Shown here piece after piece: positions 8,147 through 15,915 of a stretch of DNA of 41,199 nucleotides. Numbering within the stretch: the first letter of the stretch is position 1; each line of letters opens with the position of its first letter. The notes under the pieces were generated by a model that did no database searches, was not told where the DNA came from, and saw nothing but the letters and a program-made list of their open reading frames with translations. The translations under genes and the position numbers were made by a program. The DNA is from an uncultured Eubacterium sp. (GTDB taxonomy: Bacteria; Bacillota; Clostridia; Lachnospirales; Lachnospiraceae): positions 1-41,199 of the forward strand of contig CATLIX010000029.1 of assembly GCA_949959185.1 (NCBI GenBank), written 5' to 3'.

Positions 8147-8323
8147 TTATACGGAGATGTCAATATTTCCTCCCAGATGGGGGTTCACAGACTGTTCCAT
8201 GAGCTTAATCATGGAATCTCCCATATCCTCTACGGTGTCAAGCTGTTTGCTCAGCATGAGAACGCCGAAATCATTCTGTACGTTGGCCATGCTGAGGGAA
8301 GTTGATAAGGAAGCAATATCCAT
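8147..8323 (-). CDS. YjfB-family small protein (putative motility protein)
   Basis: 58 aa, the usual family size. It starts MDIASLSTSLS and ends in NPHLGGNIDISV, both typical of YjfB. The ATG at 8323 follows AGGAGG at the right distance; a longer frame upstream is hydrophobic and has no ribosome site. Family members occur in flagellated Firmicutes and some are under motility regulation, but the function is unknown. It is a single gene between its own terminator and the divergent trxB. Together with two chemoreceptors in the window it suggests a motile or once-motile host. Confidence 0.85.
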   Translation of the reverse strand: MDIASLSTSLSMANVQNDFGVLMLSKQLDTVEDMGDSMIKLMEQSVNPHLGGNIDISV

Positions 8324-8422
8324 ATCAGATACCTCCTTTCCTGTAACATGAATATACAGTATTATTATTGCATGGAGAGAAGGAAAAATCAATAAGAAAG
8401 TCATAGAATAAGGAGGGTTTTT

Positions 8423-9331
8423 ATGTGTTATGATGTGATTATCCTGGGGAGCGGGCCGGCAGGATTAAGCGCGGCCATATATGCGAAAAGGGCCAGACTG
8501 CATACGTTGATTATAGAAGAAAAGCCGCTGAGCGGCGGCCAGATTCTGGATACTTATGAGGTGGACAATTATCCGGGGCTTCCGGGCATTACCGGGTTTG
8601 AACTGGGACAGAAGTTCCGTGAACATGTGGATAAATTCGAGGCGGAAATTGTCAACAGCCCGGTAAAGAGTATTGATGTAACGGGGGACAGGAAAACCGT
8701 TGTCACGGAAAAGGGCACCTATGAGGCCAGGACCCTGATTCTGGCAATGGGAGCCAGACACAGGAAGCTGGGAATTCCGGGAGAGGAGAGACTTCTGGGT
8801 ATGGGTGTGTCATACTGCGCCACCTGCGACGGAGCGTTTTTCAGAGGAAAAACCGTTGCGGTGGCAGGAGGCGGAGACGTGGCCCTGGAGGATGCGCTGT
8901 TTCTGGCCAGAGGGTGTGAAAAGGTATATCTGATTCACCGGAGAGAGGAATTCCGGGGCGTGCGGATTCTTCAGGAGAAAGTGAAAGAGACGACCAATAT
9001 TGAACTTGTGTTAAACTGCAATGTAACGGAAATCCGGGGAGAGAACCAGGTGTCCTCCATTCTGGTGCATGATAAGAAGACAGATTCGGACCGGGAACTG
9101 GAAGTGCAGGGCATATTCATTGCGGTGGGTACGGAGCCCAATATTGCAGCGGTAAAGGGGATGGTGGAACAGGATGAGCAGGGATATATTCTGGCCGGAG
9201 AAGACACCAGAACCAGCGTGGAAGGCGTGTATGCGGCAGGAGATGTGAGAACCAAGCAGCTCCGGCAGGTAATCACTGCAGCAGCCGACGGAGCCAATGC
9301 AATTACTTCTATTGAAAGATATATCCGGTAA
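8423..9331 (+). CDS. trxB: Thioredoxin reductase (NADPH)
   Basis: 302 aa. FAD site GSGPAGLSAAIYAKRA at about residues 9-24. The redox-active pair C132-A-T-C135 is in the usual CATCDGAF context. The NADPH site is GGGDVALEDALFLA near residue 151, with HRREEFRG typical of NADPH preference. The C-terminal FAD block is GVYAAGDVR. The enzyme passes electrons from NADPH to thioredoxin in the cytoplasm. AAGGAGGG precedes the ATG. No thioredoxin gene is adjacent. A ferredoxin- or flavin-type variant is less likely because the HRRxxFR motif is intact. Confidence 0.95.
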   Translation: MCYDVIILGSGPAGLSAAIYAKRARLHTLIIEEKPLSGGQILDTYEVDNYPGLPGITGFELGQKFREHVDKFEAEIVNSPVKSIDVTGDRKTVVTEKGTYEARTLILAMGARHRKLGIPGEERLLGMGVSYCATCDGAFFRGKTVAVAGGGDVALEDALFLARGCEKVYLIHRREEFRGVRILQEKVKETTNIELVLNCNVTEIRGENQVSSILVHDKKTDSDRELEVQGIFIAVGTEPNIAAVKGMVEQDEQGYILAGEDTRTSVEGVYAAGDVRTKQLRQVITAAADGANAITSIERYIR

Positions 9332-9400
9332 ATGAAAAGGCAGTTTTAAATATTGACAGGATTCGAGGAAATATCGTAATAATTTTGTAAAAGTTTACAG

Positions 9401-9429
9401 TTGACAGAGACAGCCCTCCTTGCTATAAT
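9401..9429 (+). promoter_or_regulatory. Strong promoter for the SH3-NlpC/P60 gene
   Basis: Perfect TTGACA (9401-9406), a 17-nt spacer and perfect TATAAT (9424-9429). The start of transcription near 9436 leaves a leader of about 78 nt before the ATG at 9514. A consensus promoter like this suggests high constitutive expression. Confidence 0.9.
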
Positions 9430-9513
9430 AAATTTCGTAATAAGTTCGTAACAAATGAAGAATCCCGTAAGGACTTCATGTTCATAGAAAACAGATAGCA
9501 AATGGAGGGTATT

Positions 9514-10731
9514 ATGAACAGAAATTCAATCAGAAAAGCAACTACCTGTTGTTTAACCGCCGCAGTTGTATTTACAGGAAGCTCTTTTGTTTCTCATGCA
9601 GCAGTAAGCGCAGGTGCAGGAAATTTGATTTCAGCAGCACAGGAGACACAGATAGATAACAGTCAGGATACGAAGAAAGAGAATTCCGCAACAGCAGGTG
9701 TTACAGAGATTTTTGCAAATTCTCTTGCGCCGAGACAGGAAGCCATCGACACAAATGTGGATGTGGTTCAGAATGAAACCCCTGTTGTGAAAACAGAGTA
9801 CGATGATATTGCGATTGCTCAGGTTGACGATTATGTAAATGTACGCTCCATTGCAGGAGAGGATGGAGAGGTACTTGGAAAATTATATAACAATTCCGCA
9901 TGTACCGTACTGGGAGCCGAAGGAGACTGGTATAAAATCCACTCCGGTAATGTGGAAGGATACATAAAGGCAGAATTCCTGGTTCTGGGCGACGCAGACC
10001 TGGCAAAATCCGTTGGATACAGAGTGGCAGACGTAACCACTGACAATCTGAACGTACGGGCAGATTCCAGTACGGAATCTGATGTTCTGGGACAGGTTCC
10101 CCAGGGTGAGAAACTCAGCGTTGTGGAAGAAAAAGACGGTTGGGTAAAAGTGGCAATTGAAGAAGGAGACGGATGGGTATCCAGCGAATTCGTAGATTGC
10201 AGCACCAACTATGTGGTAGCTGAATCCAAAGAAGAAGAGGAAGCACGTCTTAAGAAAGAAGAAGAAGAGAGAAAGGCTGCTGAAGAAGCAGCAAGAAGAG
10301 CTACCAGATCTTCATCTTCTTCCAGTTCCTCAGGCTCCTCCGCACCGTCTTCCGGTGAGAGCAGAAGCTACAATCCGCCAAGCGGCGGAAGCGGACAGGC
10401 AGTTGCAGATTATGCATGTCAGTTCGTGGGCAACCCATATGTATATGGCGGGACAAGCCTGACAAACGGAGCTGACTGTTCCGGATTTGTAATGAGCGTA
10501 TACGCTGCATTTGGCGTAGGCCTTCCTCATTCCTCCAGCGCGCTGGCAGGTGTAGGATATGGTGTAAGCACAGACGCAATGCAGCCTGGTGATATCGTAT
10601 GCTACAGCGGACATGTTGGAATCTACATTGGCGGAGACACCATTGTACATGCCAGCACAGAAGCTACTGGCATCAAATATACTTCTCCCGCAGCTTACAG
10701 ACCGATTGTTGCAGTAAGAAGAATTTTCTAA
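9514..10731 (+). CDS. Secreted SH3b/NlpC-P60 peptidoglycan hydrolase
   Basis: 405 aa. A signal peptide with basic start and hydrophobic core ends near FVSHAA. Two bacterial SH3 domains (about 95-155 and 168-230) contain VNVRSIAGEDGEVLG and LNVRADSSTESDVLG. A charged K/E/A helix (about 243-265) and a Ser-rich linker follow, then the NlpC/P60 domain with catalytic C322 (GADCSGF), H367 (GHVGIYIG) and H379 (IVHAS). It probably cuts D-iGlu-diaminopimelate bonds in cell-wall peptides. The ATG at 9514 was preferred to one at 9502 because GGAGGG lies between them. Monocistronic, with its own promoter and terminator. Confidence 0.94.
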   Translation: MNRNSIRKATTCCLTAAVVFTGSSFVSHAAVSAGAGNLISAAQETQIDNSQDTKKENSATAGVTEIFANSLAPRQEAIDTNVDVVQNETPVVKTEYDDIAIAQVDDYVNVRSIAGEDGEVLGKLYNNSACTVLGAEGDWYKIHSGNVEGYIKAEFLVLGDADLAKSVGYRVADVTTDNLNVRADSSTESDVLGQVPQGEKLSVVEEKDGWVKVAIEEGDGWVSSEFVDCSTNYVVAESKEEEEARLKKEEEERKAAEEAARRATRSSSSSSSSGSSAPSSGESRSYNPPSGGSGQAVADYACQFVGNPYVYGGTSLTNGADCSGFVMSVYAAFGVGLPHSSSALAGVGYGVSTDAMQPGDIVCYSGHVGIYIGGDTIVHASTEATGIKYTSPAAYRPIVAVRRIF

Positions 10732-10748
10732 GAGCAGAATAAGATAAA

Positions 10749-10779
10749 AAGGAACCCCGGAGGCGGGGTTCCTTTTTTT
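10749..10779 (+). terminator. Terminator of the NlpC/P60 gene
   Basis: GGAACCCC (10751-10758) pairs with GGGGTTCC (10765-10772), extended by AA/TT, and runs into seven T. Strong Rho-independent terminator. Confidence 0.95.
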
Positions 10780-10826
10780 ATGCACAGCCCCGTGCAGCGG
10801 AAACATGCCGCTATGCGGCGCACGGG
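10775..10826. repeat. GC-rich hairpin repeat next to a terminator
   Basis: CCCGTGC (10789-10795) pairs with GCACGGG (10820-10826), with inner AGCGG/CCGCT. The 20 bases 10775-10794 (tttttatgcacagccccgtg) recur exactly at 19570-19589, again right after a terminator stem, where the hairpin half is lost. An ATGCACAGC core also occurs at 5358-5366. Confidence 0.6.
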
Positions 10827-11294
10827 ACGCGCGGCGAGCAGGGAAGATGGCTCTTCTCTGCTCGATTCTTACAGGACATACCGTAAATGCTAAATTGTTA
10901 CACAATTATTCCAGTTTTCTAACTTAAATTTATCAGAAAAAGGAAGGAATAAATTACCGGTTTCAGAATGGAAAAAAGTGCACAAAATTATAAAAACAGG
11001 GATAAATTTATCCAGAAGTTATCCACATGAAAATGACCTGGAAAATCCAAAAAAGTGAGTTATACACAGAGTTATACACATTATCCACAAAAAATCATGT
11101 GAATAAAGTGGTTTACATAGTAAAAAAAAGAAACATCTGTTTTGTGAAGTTGTGATAAATTTAAAGAATCCGTCAAAAAACAGAGAAAAGGATTGACTTT
11201 TTAAAAGACACAAAAAACATGATTTGCAGGGGAAATATCAGTCAATTTGTTACCGTTCACAGGTTATCAGTGAAAGTATCAGCCAAAAGGGGTG
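10827..11294. other. Long AT-rich intergenic region with a DnaA-box-like cluster
   Basis: There is no gene here. TTATCCACA is found at 11019-11027 and 11081-11089, TTATACACA at 11060-11068 and 11072-11080, and a weaker TTATCCAGA at 11008-11016; all point the same way. The last lies in the 14-bp palindrome GGATAAATTTATCC (11000-11013). A-rich tracts follow from 11090 to 11200. The match to the bacterial DnaA box is direct; any role in replication or regulation is inference. Genes on both sides mostly read rightward and dnaA/dnaN are absent, which argues against the main origin. Confidence 0.6.
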
Positions 11295-11323
11295 TTGAAA
11301 AAATTTTCCTCATTTGGTATACT
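11295..11323 (+). promoter_or_regulatory. Promoter of the WecG/TagA-YitT operon
   Basis: TTGAAA (11295-11300), a 17-nt spacer and TATACT (11318-11323), both one mismatch from consensus. It lies 52 nt before the chosen start at 11376. Confidence 0.75.
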
Positions 11324-11375
11324 TCTAAGGTACTTTCAATAGTTGAGGGATCAGGAAAGCGGAAACAGGTGTCAT

Positions 11376-12053
11376 ATGATTAAGAAAATAGAGATACTGG
11401 GAATGGAGCTGGATAATTATACCGTGCGGGAATCCATGGGGCAGATTGAGGGATTTCTGACAAATACCATAATGAACACGGTGGGAACCATTTCCATGGA
11501 TATACTGGTAAAGGCACAGGAAGACAGCAGACTGAAAAAATGTATAGAAAATCTGGATCTGGCAATTATCAGTGATAAGGAAATTTTAAAGGCAGCGGGA
11601 GTGACGGCTGAGCAGCGCATACAGGAGACGGTGGATAATGAGTTTCAGAAGGAATTTATGAAGCGGGCGGACCGGAACCGCAGGAGCGTGTATCTGCTGG
11701 GGGATACGGCCGAAAGCCTCGAAATTCTGCAGGAATTTCTGGAAGATAATTATGACAGAATCCATATAACGGGAGTTTATGCACTGGCAGACTGTACCGG
11801 GGATTACGATACGGTAGTCAATGAGATTAATATTGCGGAACCGGATATTGTCCTGTCTGTGGTTCCCGCCCCCGAACAGGAATATTTTCTGGAGGACAAC
11901 AGGGAAAAGCTGAATGCGAAAATCTGGTACGGCCTGGGTAAAAATTATACTTCCCGGAAAGGAGTATCAGAAGTGGCGGGATTTGCAAAAAAACTGATTC
12001 AGAAAAGCGTCATGCACAGTATGCTGGCGCGTTATAATAAGAAAGATGAATGA
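11376..12053 (+). CDS. WecG/TagA/CpsF family glycosyltransferase
   Basis: 225 aa, similar to usual family length. The N-terminal IEILGMELDNYTVRES, the NTVGTISMDILVKA strand, the SDKEIL segment and the YLLGDTAESLEIL block near residue 110 follow the GT26 pattern. Such enzymes transfer N-acetylmannosamine-type sugars to lipid-linked intermediates for teichoic acid or capsule precursors at the inner membrane face. The match is more divergent than TagA proper and no other wall-polymer genes are nearby, so the acceptor is unknown. ATG at 11376 was chosen; an in-frame TTG at 11343 would add 11 residues. It is followed after 9 nt by the YitT gene. Confidence 0.75.
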   Translation: MIKKIEILGMELDNYTVRESMGQIEGFLTNTIMNTVGTISMDILVKAQEDSRLKKCIENLDLAIISDKEILKAAGVTAEQRIQETVDNEFQKEFMKRADRNRRSVYLLGDTAESLEILQEFLEDNYDRIHITGVYALADCTGDYDTVVNEINIAEPDIVLSVVPAPEQEYFLEDNREKLNAKIWYGLGKNYTSRKGVSEVAGFAKKLIQKSVMHSMLARYNKKDE

Positions 12054-12062
12054 GGTGACAAA

Positions 12063-12944
12063 ATGAGCAGAATTTCTGACTACAGGCGGTCGCCTGTGTT
12101 TTTATATCTGATGATTACTGCGGGAACAGGTCTCCTGGCATTTGCCATTAAATGTATTTTTGACCCTGTGGGTCTTGTAACAGGAGGATTTACCGGAATT
12201 TCCATTCTGATGAAAAATATGACGGAAATTTTTCTGGACGGAGGGATTCCTCTGTGGTTTGCCAATCTGGCCCTGAATGTTCCGGTGTTTCTGATTGCCC
12301 TGAAAGTAAAGGGCAAACGGTTTATCGGCCGGACAGCCATAGCTACAGCGCTGCTTTCCGCCTGGCTTTATATTATACCGGAGCTTGATTTTGTAAGCGG
12401 GGATTATATTCTGGCGGCTCTGTTCGGCGGTGTGCTGGCAGGTGTGGCCATGGGTACCATTTTGTGGGCCAATGCCACCACAGGGGGAACGGAAATGGTG
12501 GCCATTCTGATTCAGTGTAAACTGAAGCATTATTCCGTGGCGCAGATTATGCAGGTGCTGGACGGTATGGTAGTACTGGCAGGTCTGTATGTGTTCGGTC
12601 TGCGGCCTTCCATGTATGCCATTGTTTCCATATTTATTACTTCCAGAGTGACGGATACGATTCTGGAAGGTATGAAATTCTCCAAAGCAGCCTATATTAT
12701 CACAGACCGGTATGAGGAGGCCGCCAGGCTTATTATGGAGACACTGGACCGGGGCGTGACCGGACTGGAAGCCAGAGGCATGTATTCCGGAGCCCGGAAA
12801 TGTATGCTCTACTGTGTGGTATCCAGGAAGGAAATCGTGCAGTTAAAAGAGATGATTCATCAGCTTGACCGGAATGCGTTTGTCATTGTGGGAGACGTCC
12901 GGGAGGTACTGGGCGAGGGATTTATGGAATACAAAAGCCATTGA
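12063..12944 (+). CDS. YitT family membrane protein (DUF161 + DUF2179)
   Basis: 293 aa. About six membrane helices fill residues 15-195, including the family signature DPVGLVTGGFTGISIL and a second GGTEMVAILI block. The cytoplasmic C-terminal DUF2179 domain (about 215-290) has RGVTGLEARGMYSG and AFVIVGDVREVLG. The family is widespread in Firmicutes and probably transports or senses a small molecule, but no substrate is established. AATGAGGTGACAAA precedes the ATG. Probably cotranscribed with the glycosyltransferase gene. A terminator follows. Confidence 0.9.
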   Translation: MSRISDYRRSPVFLYLMITAGTGLLAFAIKCIFDPVGLVTGGFTGISILMKNMTEIFLDGGIPLWFANLALNVPVFLIALKVKGKRFIGRTAIATALLSAWLYIIPELDFVSGDYILAALFGGVLAGVAMGTILWANATTGGTEMVAILIQCKLKHYSVAQIMQVLDGMVVLAGLYVFGLRPSMYAIVSIFITSRVTDTILEGMKFSKAAYIITDRYEEAARLIMETLDRGVTGLEARGMYSGARKCMLYCVVSRKEIVQLKEMIHQLDRNAFVIVGDVREVLGEGFMEYKSH

Positions 12945-13022
12945 AAAATTCCGCCTGAAGGGCTGCAAAAATTTTTGTATACTATGCCCATGGGGAAAAA
13001 AGCCATATTTTGAAAAAAAGTT

Positions 13023-13065
13023 GAGGAAATGCATAAAAAAATATGGATTTCCTCTTTCTTTTTTT
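13023..13065 (+). terminator. Terminator of the WecG/TagA-YitT operon
   Basis: GAGGAAAT (13023-13030) pairs with ATTTCCTC (13047-13054) around a 16-nt loop that can itself pair (CAT/ATG), followed by TTTCTTTTTTT. Confidence 0.85.
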
Positions 13066-13121
13066 GTGCTTTTGCATTAAAATACATAGTAAGTCCTGCA
13101 ATTTTTCAAAAACAGGGGTAA

Positions 13122-13127
13122 TATAAT
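13122..13127 (+). promoter_or_regulatory. Possible -10 box for the CdaR-like/ftsEX operon
   Basis: A perfect TATAAT lies 57 nt before the regulator's start. The best -35 candidate, TGCAAT (13097-13102), is poor and spaced 19 nt away, so the promoter may need an activator. Confidence 0.45.
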
Positions 13128-13183
13128 TGTGAAAGTTGTACAGGAATCTGTATAGATGAAGGCAGAGAAAAGGAGTGAAACAA

Positions 13184-14272
13184 ATGATTTCGAATCAGAT
13201 ACTTCAAAACACCATTGATGGGTTGAAGGGAATCACCAGAATTGATTTGTGTATTATTGATACGGAAGGAAAGGTACTGGCCACCACATTCCAGGATACG
13301 GACAGCTATGTGACTGCGGCTCTGGCATTTGTGGAATCTCCGGCAGACAGTCAGGTCTTTTTGGGGTGCCAGTTTTTTAAAGTATTTGACGAACATCAGC
13401 TGGAATATATTCTCCTTGCCAACGGGGACAGTGAAGATGTATATATGGTGGGTAAAATTGCCAGCTTCCAGATTCAGAATCTGCTGGTAGCTTATAAAGA
13501 GCGGTTTGACAAGGATAATTTTGTTAAGAATCTGCTGCTGGATAATCTGCTGCTGGTGGATATTTACAACCGTGCCAAGAAGCTGCATATTGATACGGAG
13601 GCCAGACGGGTGGTCTTTATTGTGGAGACGAACCGGGAGAAGGACGGCAATGAACTGGAAAAAGTCCGGGGGCTTCTGGGAAGCAAATCCAGAGATTTTA
13701 TTACAGCCGTAGATGAGAAGAATATTATCGTGGTAAAAGAGGCGATGGAAAACGAAGGTTATGAGGAGATGAATAAAACAGCCGAAGTAATCTTAAGCCT
13801 GTTCCATGCCGGCGACGAGACGGATATCCACATCGCCTACGGTACTATTGTCAATGAAATCAAAGAAGTTTCCCGCTCCTACAAGGAAGCCAGGATGGCG
13901 CTGGATGTGGGAAAGATTTTCTTTGAGGAACGCCATGTGATTGCCTATTCCACACTGGGAATCGGCCGGCTGATTTATCAGCTTCCCATCCCTCTGTGCA
14001 AAATGTTTATCAAGGAAATTTTTGACGGGAAATCCCCTGACGAATTCGACGAGGAGACCCTTACCACTATCAATAAATTTTTCGAAAACAGCCTGAATGT
14101 TTCGGAAACTTCCCGGCAGCTTTACATTCACCGGAATACGCTGGTATACCGGCTGGATAAGCTGCAGAAGAGTACCGGGCTGGATTTGCGGGTATTTGAG
14201 GACGCCATCACGTTTAAAATAGCATTGATGGTGGTAAAATATATGAAATATATGGAAACGCTGGACTATTAA
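13184..14272 (+). CDS. CdaR/PucR-type transcriptional regulator
   Basis: 362 aa. The N-terminal sensor (about 1-110), with a D-x-x-G pattern, resembles the sugar-diacid recognition domain of CdaR. The middle GGDEF-like segment (about 130-260) is typical of the family, and the C-terminal PucR helix-turn-helix (about 295-355) has NVSETSRQLYIHRNTLVYRLDKL. DNA-binding cytoplasmic regulator; ligand unknown. The ATG at 13184 follows AAAGGAG; a GTG nine bases earlier would overlap that site. It is 18 nt upstream of ftsE with no terminator, which is unusual company for a carbon-source regulator and hints that it may control this cell-division operon. Confidence 0.85.
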   Translation: MISNQILQNTIDGLKGITRIDLCIIDTEGKVLATTFQDTDSYVTAALAFVESPADSQVFLGCQFFKVFDEHQLEYILLANGDSEDVYMVGKIASFQIQNLLVAYKERFDKDNFVKNLLLDNLLLVDIYNRAKKLHIDTEARRVVFIVETNREKDGNELEKVRGLLGSKSRDFITAVDEKNIIVVKEAMENEGYEEMNKTAEVILSLFHAGDETDIHIAYGTIVNEIKEVSRSYKEARMALDVGKIFFEERHVIAYSTLGIGRLIYQLPIPLCKMFIKEIFDGKSPDEFDEETLTTINKFFENSLNVSETSRQLYIHRNTLVYRLDKLQKSTGLDLRVFEDAITFKIALMVVKYMKYMETLDY

Positions 14273-14290
14273 AGGATTCAGGAGGCTTAC

Positions 14291-14974
14291 ATGATAAAAC
14301 TTGAAAATGTCAGCAAAGCATATTCGGCAGGAATCCCTGCTTTAAATGATGTGAGTTTGTATATTGAACCGGGAGAGTTTGTGTTTGTGGTGGGGGACAG
14401 CGGTTCCGGAAAATCCACGTTAATCAAGCTGCTGCTGAAAGAACTGGAACCCACCAAAGGCAGTATCACCATCAACAACCAGAAACTTGGAAATATCCGT
14501 CACAGGGATATTCCCAGATTCCGCAGGAATATTGGGGTGGTGTTCCAGGATTTCCGTCTGCTGAAAGACAGGAATGTCTACGAAAATGTGGCCTTTGCCC
14601 AGCGGGCAATCGGAATGCCTGTAAAGACCATGCGCCGGAAGGTGCCGGCAGTCCTGTCCATGGTGGGGCTTGCCGCAAAATACAAATCTTATCCCAGAGA
14701 GATTTCCGGCGGGGAGCAGCAGAGAGTGGCCATAGCCAGAGCACTGGTAAATGAGCCTAAAATCCTTCTGGCAGACGAGCCCACGGGAAATCTGGACGCT
14801 CATAACGCCTGGGAAATTATGAAACTGCTGGAGGAAATCAATCAGAGGGGAACCACCGTTCTGGTGGTGACTCATAATCTGGACATTGTCAGGGCGATGA
14901 AAAAGCGTGTCATCACCATGCGGAAAGGCGTTGTCGTGGAAGACGAGCGAATGGGTGACCCATATGAGGATTAG
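14291..14974 (+). CDS. ftsE: Cell division ATP-binding protein FtsE
   Basis: 227 aa ABC ATPase. Walker A GDSGSGKST near residue 36, Q-loop VVFQDFRLL, signature ISGGEQQRVAIARAL near 140, Walker B ILLADEPTGNLD and a switch His in VVTHNLD. It works with FtsX at the membrane to activate peptidoglycan hydrolases at the septum or side wall. A GGAGG-like site precedes the ATG. Its end overlaps the ftsX start by 11 nt, giving translational coupling. Adjacency to ftsX makes the identification secure. Confidence 0.96.
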   Translation: MIKLENVSKAYSAGIPALNDVSLYIEPGEFVFVVGDSGSGKSTLIKLLLKELEPTKGSITINNQKLGNIRHRDIPRFRRNIGVVFQDFRLLKDRNVYENVAFAQRAIGMPVKTMRRKVPAVLSMVGLAAKYKSYPREISGGEQQRVAIARALVNEPKILLADEPTGNLDAHNAWEIMKLLEEINQRGTTVLVVTHNLDIVRAMKKRVITMRKGVVVEDERMGDPYED

Positions 14975-15872
14975 TACATTTTGGTATACATTACGGCAGG
15001 GAGCCAGAAATATCTGGAAGAATAAAATGTTTTCCCTGGCCTCCATCGCCACCATGTCCGCCTGCATTTTTCTGTTCGGAATCTTCTATTCGGTGGTGGT
15101 GAATTTTCAGAGCGTGGTACAGGAAGTGGAATCCGGGGTTGCTGTGACGGTATTTTTCAAAGATGACGCCACCCAGGAGCAGATAGATGAAATCGGCGTG
15201 CAGATTGGCAAGCGGGTGGAGGTATCGGAGAAGGTATTTGTGTCTGCCGAGCAGGCCTGGGATGAATTCCAGAAAGTATATTTCAAAGGCGCCGAGGACA
15301 TGGCAGCGGGATTTGCAGAAGACAATCCGCTGGCCAATTCCGCCCATTATGTGGTTTACATGAATGATATTTCCATGCAGCAGTCTCTGGTAACTTATAT
15401 CCAGTCTCTGGAGGGGGTAAAAGAGGTGAAAAGCTCCGATATGGCGGCAAATACTCTGACAGATTTTAACCGGTTAATCGGATATGTGTCGGCGGGAGTG
15501 ATTCTGATTCTTCTGTGCGTGGCAGTATTTCTGATCAGCAACACCGTTACCATTGGAATTGCAGTGCGCCGGGAGGAGATTGCCATTATGAAATTAATCG
15601 GCGCCACCGATTATTTTGTACGGGCTCCCTTTATTGTGGAAGGAATTCTCATCGGAATCATCGGTTCTCTGCTGCCGCTGCTAATCCTGTACCGGATGTA
15701 CCGGAGTATTATTTCCTATGTGGGAGAGAAGTTTCTGTGGCTGAGCGGAATGATGGAGTTTCTGCCGGTGGATAAGGTATTTTCCACACTGGTTCCGGTG
15801 GGGCTGGTGCTGGGCGTTGGTATTGGATTTCTGGGAAGCCGCCTGACAATCCGGAAGCATTTGAAGGTATAG
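14964..15872 (+). CDS. ftsX: Cell division protein FtsX
   Basis: 302 aa. The start at 14964 (MRISTFWYTLRQG) matches the usual FtsX N-terminus; longer frames upstream are within ftsE. One membrane helix lies at about 24-45, an extracellular domain of about 120 residues at 46-170, then three more helices (about 178-200, 225-250 and 275-297), as expected. FtsX has no transport role known here; it relays FtsE ATP hydrolysis to extracellular hydrolases such as coiled-coil NlpC/P60 or CHAP enzymes. The secreted NlpC/P60 protein at 9514 is a possible but unproven client. Confidence 0.95.
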   Translation: MRISTFWYTLRQGARNIWKNKMFSLASIATMSACIFLFGIFYSVVVNFQSVVQEVESGVAVTVFFKDDATQEQIDEIGVQIGKRVEVSEKVFVSAEQAWDEFQKVYFKGAEDMAAGFAEDNPLANSAHYVVYMNDISMQQSLVTYIQSLEGVKEVKSSDMAANTLTDFNRLIGYVSAGVILILLCVAVFLISNTVTIGIAVRREEIAIMKLIGATDYFVRAPFIVEGILIGIIGSLLPLLILYRMYRSIISYVGEKFLWLSGMMEFLPVDKVFSTLVPVGLVLGVGIGFLGSRLTIRKHLKV

Positions 15873-15915
15873 GACTGACTTGACAGATTAGTATAAATGG
15901 CAGGAGACGAATTAT

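Noticed and set aside
10900-11200. Chromosomal replication origin (oriC)
   Set aside because: DnaA-like boxes are present, but dnaA, dnaN, recF, gyrB or rpmH are absent and most genes on both sides read in the same direction, so there is no strand switch at this point.
15880-15900. Promoter between ftsX and the S41 protease gene
   Set aside because: A TTGACA and a TATAAA are present but only 6 nt apart, too close for a sigma-A promoter.
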